From Symsagittifera roscoffensis (lineage: Eukaryota > Xenacoelomorpha > Acoela > Convolutidae), in assembly GCF_963678635.1 (NCBI RefSeq), contig NC_087064.1:14749802-14813801 (forward strand): DNA of 64,000 nucleotides. Reading direction: 5' to 3'. Positions 26,674-38,600 of the stretch are shown here, piece by piece. A program made the translations under genes and the position numbers. The notes below the pieces were generated by a model, which was not told where the DNA came from, did not search any database, and worked only from the letters and a program-made list of their open reading frames with translations. Position 1 is the first letter of the stretch, and the number at the start of each line of letters is the position of its first letter.

Positions 26674-29600
26674 CTTTCTCAAACAACAATTTTAGCGTAA
26701 AATTATTCTCGATTTGTGATTTTTTTTTAGTTTTTCTCTAACATTAAAAGTTTTTTGTTTAAGTTATTAGAAACCTCGAAACTGTAGTTTTCTCTTTTTT
26801 GGCGCATAGTAAGCTGCATTTGGAGGAGTGCCTTGAATGAGATCTGGGGTGACTAGATCAATTGTCTCCGCACCAGATGAAACCCGAGCATCCGAATAGG
26901 AAGTTGATTGTTCTGGAGTTGAAACTGCTCCCCTAACAAACGACTCGGGAGACATTGCTGTCGGAATATCCCAGTACGCTTCGCGCTCTGCGTAATCACG
27001 AATACATCCCTCCTGATTTTCATACAACGGCATTGACTCGCAGTCATACGCGAAGAGAATTTTTCTTGGAGACTGCTCGAGCGAGGTTGTGTCGTTTATC
27101 TCCGTCTTTTCTAATGCCGGATAGCTCTCGTAAATAGTGCAACTCTCGTACATTCGTTTTCGATTCTGTCTAAGTAGATCGATGTGATCAAGGAGGTAGT
27201 TCGGTAGCATGATATGACTTTTTGTGGTCTATTCCTCGTTTTGATTCTCGTCGTTTTTTCGGGGAGCCAAGTCATTGAACGGACTTGCTGTAGACGGAAA
27301 GACTCTCTCTTTCTGTTGATGGATGACTGCAATCGACTCTCTCGTGTATGTTTGGTAGATAATTGTTCTTTCTCGATCAGACACTGAGATTATTTGTAAA
27401 GAACTAGTCATGACTTGAAGAGGTTTAAAGTTTTGTTAAAATGAAATGACTGAACTACCGAAATGAAATTGAGAGAATGAAAAGTATGAAAAGTTTATTA
27501 ATGAGAATGAGATCAGGAAAGGGGTGGCATAGTTCAATTAGGTCAAAGCTAATAACTTTTTAGGCGAGGCTATCAAATTTTATTCATTCTTTTAAGCATG
27601 ACGCCTGAGGTCATGTTAGGAATGAATGTGAAAACCCGATTTTTTAGATTTATGTGATAGCTTTATTATAGTGGCTACGGGCGAAAGCACTCAAAATCAA
27701 GTTTTCATGATAGTTTGCCAGACATTCTTTGTTATGCTGTTAGAAATTCATTACCATGATTCATAACAGTCATTAAAATAACCGTCACAATAAATAACAC
27801 TAGAAGATTTTTAGAGTATAGCCGGGGGAAAAAGTAACTAAATACCCATATAAAAAGAGGTTTATCGTTAAAGAAATTATATCCTTGGTAATTAAGTCTT
27901 ATCAATATGGCTTAGGGCGCTCGTAAACGTTATCACCTAGATTTTTACTTTGGGAGCGCATGATCGGTCTCGTATACTGTGATCAGTCATTCTTCAACGT
28001 TCCACACTAAAAACCAGTTGGTTGTTATTCATTTATAATGTACGCTTCTCTTGACACGGATGTAGACTATTTCGATGATTTTAGGGATATATCTTCGAAT
28101 GATAAACGTTTAGTTAGAGTCGGTGCAAAAACATTCGCACAGACCGGTACTTACATAACTATCAAATTGTACAAAAAAGACGAAGAGGGAACTTTCAAGT
28201 ATCGACAAGGAATAACTTTGTCAACTGGTGAATTCGAGTCCTTGGCGGACAATTATACAAAATCAAAAGGTTGACAAAAGCAAAAAACTGCGACGTGACT
28301 GAAAAACTTAGAAAAAAGCGAAGCAAATCTAAAAAATCTTCATGCTCTGAAAAGGAATGCGAAAGTGAAAACGATGATAACTGTCGGGTTGTGTAACATT
28401 ATCAACTCGTTATTCGATTGAAACTTCAAAGCAATGGTTGAAGCAATGAATGAGCAATCCCCTGATTATTTCAAACAGTTCCGTAAAAATTACAAATTTT
28501 TCATCCTGAATCATGAACCCAACTTTTCAGGCTTCGCTTCAAAAGCAAATTTTGCAGTATCCTCCCATTCGAATAAATTAGATTTTTGCAACCATTCGAT
28601 TGACAACGAAAAACATTATCATGTGCTGGTCGAATTTACGAAAGAGTCTACCGATTTACTTAACAAGATGCCTTCAAAAGCCTTCGTTGTTCCTTGTCTT
28701 CTCTCTACATTCAAATATTTAATTTTGGGTTGCTCCAACTATGAATTGTCTGGCCCTCTGATGGAAAAACTGAAAATAGCTGTGAATTATAACTCCATCA
28801 ACAACTTAGATGTTAGTGGTGTTCCAGTTCGCAGACGATTGCCTCAAGTTTGCTTCGGCTCGCAGACTAAATCTGTTCAAACTCAAACTGATCTGATTAC
28901 TAACGTAACAATTGAACGCTTTACTAATATTTTGAATGGTGAAAACGCTGCTGAGTTTTCTAAAATAATTGACATAATTTTAAGTGGGTATGGTTGTATG
29001 GAAATTGATTGGAATTTATGGAATTGTATGGAACACTTTGTTTGTGAAATTTATCATGGAGAAGAAATTCAAGTTTTAAATATTGGTTTTCTTTCGCTCT
29101 TGTATATCAAAAAAAATGTTACTACACATGCGGGAGGCGTTCCCGAGGAGCGTAGCGACGAGCAACGCCGGCTTAGCTATTGCCCCTTAAACCAAACGGC
29201 CATGCCTTAATATTTCGAAGGACTTGATATGAAACTTTTCGCGGTTCACATAAACTTGCAGAAAAAAAACTTTGTTGTTAATAAGAATGAATTGAAAAAA
29301 AAAACGAATTTATAAATTTTACAAAAACATCAATAAATTAATTTAGAATAACATATGTTTGGCAAATCTTATCAAATCATGATCATTAAGTTTGAAACCT
29401 ATTGGAAATTTGTTTGTAATTATAACATGGGCAACATAAATACAATAAAGTCCGCATAACACTGAATCAGCTGATTGTATTGGTTTTTTCAACAGTAGTT
29501 GATTTCCCTCGTGAATTGTACATCGCATATTCTTGTACACGAGGGGATAATCACATAATCGTTTACCTAGAGGATCTGCGAAGAATATCTGTCCTCCAGC

Positions 29601-32600
29601 TTGAGCAAAAAGCAACCAGTGGGTTCCAGGTTGATCCGATGGTGAGGCATTCATAATCATGAACGTATTATCGTTTTTCAGTACTGAAGAGCATGGCAAA
29701 TCTGCGGGAAAAACACCTCTAAAGCGATGTTTCAAATGTTTACAACGGTTAATAATTTCTACTAGTTGAAGATTATCCATGTCTATCTTAGGTCATAAGA
29801 GTGTTTTTGGTAATTTTTCTATCTGAACTCACATAAACTGTTGATGCACGCTCTCCCATAAACAATAACTCGACGTTATTACCGAGACCTGCGTCAAAGT
29901 TGAGTTCGAGCGAAATAGTGCAATTGGTCAATTCAGGATGAATAAAATCGTGTGAAGCCTCCTGAGTAGACGTGAGATCAAAAGCCATAATATAATGATT
30001 ATCATAATTAGCGAGACTGATTCCATGACTAGTGTTTAAAACAAAATCAAGAGCCTCAAGCGTATTGTAATAAATTCTTTTATTGTCTGATGTTGAGATG
30101 GGAGTTCCGGCAATGGGTAGACCGTTTCTGTACACAATGATCTCATTCAACCCAAATTTTTGGTAATGAAAAGGGTTTGTTCTATTAGTACCCAAATATG
30201 CTTCGTTTATGCTCATTGCTACTATCATTCTTCGAACAGGTTCTTTTGCAAAAACATCCTCTTGTCGCCAGGTTTGTACTCCTGCAGTTGCTAGAAACGT
30301 TTTTGGTACTACTTCGATGTAATTGTAAATTGCCGGGTTCTTCAACAAAGTTTTTTCTATTGATGAGAGAACATAGTCAGTCACAGTCATCTTTCTGACA
30401 TAGAGGTTAGCTTCGATTATTTGGACCTTGTAGTGTTTAGCTGCATCTTCAGATATGACAACAAAATCATTATGAGAACGTTTAAGAGACGATCTTATTA
30501 TCACACCGCAAAGTAGATGCTTGTCACACGACAAAAAGTCGCAAGCAATTTTACCAAATAGCTTCAGCTCGCTCGAGGCCGCAACGAGACCTTTACGCTC
30601 CGTAACATCATCAGCTCTCCTTCGAGCACCGTCAATGGCTGATGGATTTTCTTCATAATAATAACCTTGACAAGCCAACCATGTTTTCTTGGCATCATTA
30701 CCGTATGAAAACTCGGTCTCAATAAAGCTTTTATGGGCAAAATTAGCATTGGTAGTTGAAATTTTTTCACCATTCAGAGACAGTGTACACTCAAAAAATA
30801 ATGAAGATAAAGGATTGTTAACAAAATACGGCGTATCTCTGTTTGCCGCCTCTGTAGCATGCGTTCGAAGCACGTTTCCATTGCTTCGAACAATTTGTGC
30901 AACTATTTCCAAACGAGTACGTTGAAGATCGATGAAATTATTTCTGTCGCCGAGTACTTCAAACTAGAGCATAGGACTATCAGGAGAGTAGGATGGTCCA
31001 ATTTTTTGGGTGAATGCATTTTCAAAAGTGACAAGTAAAGGCGGTTTCTCAAATAAGTCCAAGGAGCTGTGAGTTGCTTCACTCGGGATTAATTTAGAAA
31101 TCATTTTTAACCCTTGTAAAGAAATCGGAGCGACTTCTCTGTGCAGTTCGTTTTCTGGGAATGACGCGTCTCGTTTTTCGTTTAAACGCCGTCGTTTATT
31201 TTGGATGACTTTTCTGAGATCTACTTCCTCCTTCTACTTGCTTTTTGATTGTTTTTCTAACGGTGCTTTTGAGTGCCTGCTTAGGACTTTTTCTTTTTGT
31301 TGCAACTTCTATCAGTTCTGGAGCTGCCTGAAGAAGTAGTTCTTTTCCGATTATTTTAGCCGCGGGTATCACAAATTTTCGAGCCAGTGGAAGTGCGACT
31401 CTTCCTATTCCCAAGGCTAATGCACCGAAGCCACTGCCTCGTTGTCTATAATCCCCGAGAAATGTGGTAGGTTTGCTTGGTTGTGGTAATATGAATCCAT
31501 TTTGATCAATTGCTAAACTTTTGAAATTTCAAAGTCAGAACAAATTTTCCCCCTCCAGCGAAAGGAACAAGTCCTCCAGTTTCTGTGCGCAAGTTCACAG
31601 AAATATTGGAAATATTATTGACCAAAAGTTTTTTAAAATCCAAATTACTAAACACTTTACGATGATTCGGTTCAATTGTACATGCGTAACCGTTTTTCAC
31701 TCGACGATTTGTATCAATGACTCGTAAAAGGGGTGCTTTTGTGTCTCCGACTATTTGATAATGAATTATGTCCAGATAAATAAACATAAGCTGAGTACCA
31801 GCGCATACATCAACGGGATAGTCAGCAATAAGATCTTGGGTAGAGAATGTGCTATGTTTCGTGCTTCCTTGTTTGTAACCTATATGATAACCAGTTCCAT
31901 CTCTGACGCCTTTGAATCCAAGTAGACTAGGAATTTGCGGGCTTGAAAAAGTTATATCTTCCCAATAATGCAGCCATAAGGAAAGATGTTTGGTTATTGG
32001 ATCTATTACGTAATCCAATTTCTCTAATTCTGTCTTTCGACGAATCTCGTCCAGTATTTGATCAATGCTCGTATATTCTCCTTTTGTTATTTTTGCTGTT
32101 TCTCCAAGGTAAGGTCTGGAGATCTTGTCTTTCTCAACTTTCATGCTTGCTATAACCCGATCTTTTTTGTAGTACACAATGTTGTTGTCAGTTACGTTGT
32201 TTATCTGAGTAGGGAAGGTAATTTCTTCTACTCTCCATTCACCTTGCAAATTTATTTCTTCACTCAGGAGATTTTTGAAGTTGTCCAGAGTGTTATCTTT
32301 AAAAACGTTCATTGATGCAGATGAAACTAGGGTAATTGTGAAGGAAGGGGGAACATTATGGGTGAAAAGGCTGTCGAAAGTGCCCTCAGTCATGATTGTC
32401 CTTCTCCAGAACGCGAATTAGTTCAGACTTGTAAAATTTTCCCTCAATCGGTTCTCTGTTAGAATCAATCAAATTGTATGTTGGGGGATTTCGTGTTGGT
32501 ATGTCAAAAACTTCAAACACTTCATCGGCGAACGATTGTTTGTAACCCTTGCGAAAACGTATGTCTACTTTGGCAAGTCTAACATAATCACCAACATAAA

Positions 32601-35600
32601 GCTTTGGACGTCGAACTAACTTCAAAGACTGTTCTGCTCTTAATGAAATCAGGCGAGGAACATCTTTTTTAGTTACTTTATTTGGTGCAAGATTTGTGAC
32701 ACGATTTGTTCTGGAATTAATTGCATTGACAAAATCTTGCAATTTGTCAATGTATGAGTAAGTCCATTTATCCTCCAAGTACTTATAAATAAGATTTTTC
32801 ATGGAACGGATATTTCTCTCAGCGAATGCGGACTTTTTCTCGCTCTCTGTGCTATATGTGTTTATGCCTTTCTTTTTACATAATGCTTCGAAGGACCCTT
32901 TAAACTCTCTGCCCTTGTCCACCCATACTTTTTCCGGTTGTTTTGTCGTTATCATTAGTTTGAACGCTTCTGCTGTTGTAGTAGCATACTTTGATTTCAA
33001 GGGTTGCACTCTCAGATAGCAGGACATGCAGTCAACTGCAACAAGCAGATACTTAACATCATGGTTGTACTGGGCAAGTTTATCAACAAAGGCCAGATCT
33101 AATGACCAGATTTCGTCGATATCGTAAACTATGACCTTGAGTGGCGGCGTTTTTCGGATCACAGTTCGATATTTCGTGTAAGCAGGTTCAGTATGAAGGA
33201 AATGTTTAACTTTCTTTCGCGACAAATTGCTTGCTTTTATCAAGTTGTTCACACTACCAAATAACGCGGGACCTTTGTCACTGTATTTAGTTTTCAACAA
33301 TTTTTCTTCAATCTTGGTAATTTTCCCATTGTTTTGTTTGCGCCTTCGTCTTTTCTGACGTTGGAGAATCTGAATCGTTATGGGGCGTTCCGTATGAGTC
33401 AGAGCTTTCTTCTGACTCTTTTTCACGTTTTTGGTTTTGGGTTTTTCTATTACCGCTGAGACTTTTTCGTTTGTGTTTTTACTTCTCTTAAGGTTTGCAC
33501 TACTTTTTTCCTGCCAAGTGAACGACGTTGAGCGGGTTCTTGAGAGTCCGGGTTCTCGTTTCTCTTGAGCGTTAATAGGCGCTGACTGAACCGCGTGTTT
33601 GGCATTTCGATTTATTACCAGGTTTTCATCCAAGTTGAGAGCAGTTAAAATGTTAATGAACGCCGGATTGTGTAAGTTTTTCGTTGGTTGTTGTATGTCG
33701 TATAAAAATATTGTAGCTCTAAGTCCTGTTGGTACTTTATCTATATATATCACCTCATTGTCACGGTTTATGGTTACTCTTTCTGAATTTTCTATGATTT
33801 CAAGTACGGTTTTTGCTCTAACAAATTTTTTGTCTTCTAAAACTTGTAACCGTCCTAAAATGCTTTCGGTCTGTCTATTGTGTTTCTCTTCTAGTATTTC
33901 GTCTTTAACACGTTCGACCGGTACTTCTTCATTGTCCGTTAACAGTTTAAGCTGTTCTTGTTGGGGCTCAACATTATCCGTAAATGTTTCCTTCGTTGCA
34001 GTAGTCTTACTAGTTTGTGGAGGTAATTGGGGTCTAAGCCGGTTAAGATAGGACAGTTGAGCATTTTTATGTTTAATATTATTATCATGAAGAACACGTG
34101 CAGCATGTGGCTGCTCTTTAACATAAAAGTGTTTCGGAATTAGAATGAATTCTTCAGCAGTCATCATTAAGTTGTGAGGTACTTGTAACAAAAATAAAGT
34201 ATTTGTCGAACTAAATGGAAGCCTTCTTTACTCAAAATAATCGCACGTTTTTTGACAAAACTGGTTTTTGGAGTTATTAATTATTTGTATGCTGTCTCGA
34301 ATCGTTCGATGTTTGCGATTTTAACGGGTACATTTCCATTGACTACATTGAGCAAACATTCACAAATAAGTATTATGATCTCACGATTTGAAGTTTTTCT
34401 AATTAATCTTCTTAGCTGGTCAGGTTTCAGTTGTACCATATGCCGCAGAACAGATAAGTTTTTCTTTTTCATTTGTGATTGGAGTAGTTTCTGCTTCAGA
34501 TAAGGGTAAATAAAAAACTGTTGGCTCAGGTGGTGTGATATTTGAACAATATCTCAAACAATCTGATGTACGGGGGTCCAAGTCGATTATAAGATGTCCA
34601 AAAGAGTCTCTGGTAGCTAATTCCTGATAGTTTCTCAAAATTTTTGATACATTCAATTGTCTTCCTAAAAGATCTAGTTGCTGAACGTCGCGAGGCGATT
34701 TGAACAGAATGATGTGTGAAGTGTTCAAATCAATCGTACGCGACCATCGACTTTGTTGAAACAAGTTATGCTTAACATATATTACATCTATCCCTCTATG
34801 TCTACCCGCTGTCGCTAACCTAACAAATTCCTTGTCATTATAGATGTCTTCACATGAATCATCGAAAACTAGAAGAACATTTTCTAATTTTCTCACAGAT
34901 TCGAATCCGTCGAATTTCATGAACTCCACATTCACTTCGCGAGGAGACACTTTTCTGAGAATGCAGGTTGCATCTCTTTGTAAAGATATAGAACGGTTCC
35001 AAATTTAGGGTAAAAATATTTCCCATCAGAAGTTTCAAAATTAACTCAGTTTTCCCGGATCCTGAAGGTCCCACTATCGCCATAAAAATTCTTGTCGAAT
35101 TATCAATCACTTTAATCATATTCTTGGGTTTGGTAGTACGTAACCAACCAAGCCTGATAAAATCGAGAACCAAACTGACGTTTCTTCGCAACTTAATTTA
35201 GTGAAAGAAAGTTTGAGAATGCAGAAATTAGAATTACTACCATTTGCGCAACAAAAACTACTTCAGACCTTGGCAAAGTTACATTGTTACAAAACTTCCA
35301 TGATTTTTTTTCACTGTTTGTCTCGTTATAAACAAACTCTGTTACTAATGTTGCGTCAGGTTCATCTACTGCTGTTGTTGCTTCTGACATTTGAGAAACT
35401 ATTTATTCTACAGACTGTGTTAGACTTTTTCTCTCTGTGAATGAAGCTTGTAAAAAATTAAATTACTTTTGAGAACAGTAAAAAATTTCATAACGTGTGA
35501 AATCTCTATCATTTATGTCATGCATTTCTAAAACAAAGTTTGCTGGGATATTTGCAGTTTTTTTGTAGTACATGATTTTCTTCACAGTATCCTCTTTCAC

Positions 35601-38600
35601 AATCGTCTTAATGTCATCTGGCAATTCACTGCTGTATAGATCCATCTGAACTCCTGGCTGACGTTTGGGTACTAAGACTAGTTCGGGAAGATATACTCCT
35701 CGCTTGCTGGCTAACATTTCTGATAAACTTGAATCTCTGGAAGTATACAAATTGATCAATAACTGGAAAAAACCTCTTCAACGTAGACAACTCTTCTTCG
35801 GAAATTATTATTTGCTCCTTCCTCTGAACAATTTGGGCACTGCAATCAATACGTTCTATTCTCGTTAATGAAATTTTAATATCACCCTCTGGAGTCATCC
35901 ACGCACAAAGCATTGAATTTGGTGATAGGTATGTCTCCACTTTCGCTGATCTCTCGCTAATGTTCATTTTTCAACCAATCATAAAAAACCTTGGTTTTCT
36001 TCAGGGCACAATGATTCCTGGAGTTGTAATGTGGAATATGTTTATTGCAACTTGGATAATTTTTAAAATATAAGTTTTCAGCCCGAGGACAGCCCAAATC
36101 ATCTAGGTTTTCAATCTTTCGGTCCAAGTACTTGGCCAAAAATTCTGTCTTTTCTTTTCCTTTAGCGTAAAAAACGGCACCGGGGTTTCTCAGCACAAAA
36201 CTCTGAAGTATTTGATTCAAGTTTATATAAAGTTAATCACCGTTTTCCCAATGGAGACCGTGTAAATAATTTGTTAACCAGTTGTAAGCTTTTTGTTCAA
36301 GCTTTGGTAGTATATTGAAATTCACTGGAGGTAGGAAAATGAGTCGATCGCTGTAGTCTGAAGTTGTTATTGCTAATTCTTTAACCACAAAGGCGTTTTT
36401 CTTGTAACGAAAGCCTTCCACGTCAAGCACAACTGATCTCTCGCCTAGCATTCTAGTAAATGATAAACTTCTGGTTTTTTCAACTCAATGAAAAGGCAGA
36501 ACGCTATTCCACTCAAATGTCCCAATAAGCTGTTGTTACAAATCCAGGGCAACATGTGACAGTACGTGGGACCCTGTTGATAAAATTCGTGTATAAATCC
36601 GGCCGCATCGTGCAAAATAGCGTGCAATCGTAAAATTTTGGAATTTTTCAAGTATTTGTCCAAGGAAGAGTTATCAATACCAATCAAGCCACCATAAGGT
36701 CTCAACTTAATTAAAATGTCGTAGTTAAGGTTATCAGAACAAACAAAAAACAGAGAACATGCAGCTAGAAAATAGTTGCGTCGGTTAGAATTATCAGGAT
36801 AAGTTTGTTTCAAAGACGTATAAATTTCGTGAATTATTTTCAAATCAATAGGAGTTACTCTGCTTTTTTGCAATTTCATTATTTATTTTTTCCAACACCT
36901 CTCCAACCTGCTGAATTTCAAGCCAGTGGAAATAAAAGTGACCTTGCAAATACTATTTAGTCTCATTAAGATAACGGTGGTAAATAATTAAATAAACCAC
37001 CGGAAGTTTTTTGTATTTTGATAGCTTGTTGAAACATAGACGGATTTTTCTCTCCAAGTCTTTATCAACCCTTTTTGAATAAAAAAACGAAAAGTCGAAT
37101 ACGTTTTCCTAATCAGCAAGATTCAAATCTCTCACAGTACCATACTTTTGTTTTGTAGAAATGCACCAAGAGATTTGTTGAAGCTCACTCAAAAAAAATT
37201 GTTCTTTGAAAAATAACTCGTATTCTTTCTTTGAAATTTCCTTTGCCCTTTCGAGGAAGACGACGTAGCGTTCATTACTAAATTTGAAAAATGAGTTTTT
37301 TTCTGCGGTTGAAAACACTCTTAATTGTAAATGTTCATTATCAATATCTTCAGTACACCAAGTTCCCTCTAATTTCATTTTTCTTATTTCAAAATTTGTC
37401 AAATTTATCATTTGGTATATTTTGCCCAGAAACGGCCGCCGCCTTTTGAGAGTAATTTCAATTTACTGCCTTTTCACCATAAAATTTAGGTCAAGTTAAG
37501 GAATTAGTTTACTGCTGCCAACAGTTAAGCTACGCTGCCAAATTGGCCGGCGCATTTTTATTATATACCATAAAAGTCAATTCCCCGTTCACTAACAAAT
37601 TTCAACTAGGTCGAAAGTTCATTTGCCCGAAACAAATATAACAATTAACATGATTCATATAATTAACCAGGACCAATAATTAGGACCCCAAAAATTGGAA
37701 TTAGAAAGAATTTTGTATCGTGTCCCTTGTTGTTAAGCTAAACTTAGCAAGATCCTAAGTAGGGGGTCTTCTGCTTTTTGGGTGGAAAATTTCTTTCGTT
37801 TACAAAATCCTAGGATAGGGGTCCTCCAAAAAATTAAGGACCCCTTTCCTAGGATTTTGCTTTACGTGAGGACCCCCCCCCCCCCCTTAGGAAGGACCCC
37901 CCCCCCCTTACGATCCGGGACACGATACAATACTACTTAGGAATATAAGCAAAATTAGGAAAGAGAGCATTATATAAATTGATTCGTGCTCTTATTGAAA
38001 AAATGATAAAAAATTGATCGGCAACTTAAACGCTGGATTCCTTGTGATAACCTCCCATTGCCAAAAAAATATCCTACGTTTTTATATAAAAGTAGATAAG
38101 TTTTCCAGGAAAGCATATATTATAGAAAAAAATAACTTTGAATTTTGAGATGTAACCAGAAGCCATAACCCTCAGATTTACTTTTAAATGAAAACTAAGA
38201 GGACACAAAAAACATGACTACATTTCAAAGAAAAAACCTGCAAATGAAACAAGAAACAAATCTAGACAAATCGACAAAAAGGCAAACTTAACCTGAAAAT
38301 AGGTAAAAAAGAGCAAATTATGAAATTTACAGCCTCGTGCTTTTTAAAACCTGTTTCCTTGTTTTGTCTTTTTTGCTCAGAAATTTGGTGAAACATAGGA
38401 ATTAACCCATGCTTATTTCCATCAGAAACTGACAAACAAATGAAAAAACGACATGCTGGTAGTGCTCTCTACCAAAAATTACAAGCAATAAAAATATGTC
38501 AAAGTTACAGGTTTACCTCAATAAATAGAAAAGGTCAACACTTCACCTAATGATGTTTTAAAAATTTTACCAAACGGTTTGTAGCTTATTTAAATAATCA

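Larger units (their letters stand above)
25701..29245. mobile_element. Inverted-repeat-bounded cassette inside the Polinton
   Basis: The segment lies between the polymerase and protease genes. It is bounded by two 112-bp inverted copies of one sequence and has four ORFs on both strands. All recognised Polinton genes outside it are on the minus strand; the two plus-strand ORFs are only here. No target-site duplication is evident at its ends. It could be a nested element, a captured gene cassette, or a native accessory region with two copies of a MITE-like repeat. Confidence 0.5.
19822..37943 (-). mobile_element. Maverick/Polinton, 18.1 kb, with 6-bp target-site duplication
   Basis: The element runs from 19828 to 37937. 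Both ends begin AGTAGTATTGTATCGTGTCC read inward, and both are flanked by TAGGAA (19822-19827 and 37938-37943). Ends starting with AG, a 6-bp duplication, TIRs of hundreds of bp and the gene set (protein-primed PolB, integrase, adenain-like protease, packaging ATPase, two capsid proteins) are the defining features of Polintons. Core genes are on the minus strand in the order expected of the group. Many genes have one lesion each, and the two TIRs have diverged by a modest amount, so this is an old, probably non-autonomous insertion. It sits in an intron of the vWA gene, antisense to it. Confidence 0.96.

Noticed and set aside
26425-26682. ORF with an Arg-Glu repeat
   Set aside because: Direct translation of the GA/TC microsatellite.
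30964-37111. Stop-codon reassignment in the Polinton
   Set aside because: TAG, TAA and TGA all interrupt genes in the same element, along with frameshifts. The host gene and other Polinton genes end on standard stops. Decay explains it better.
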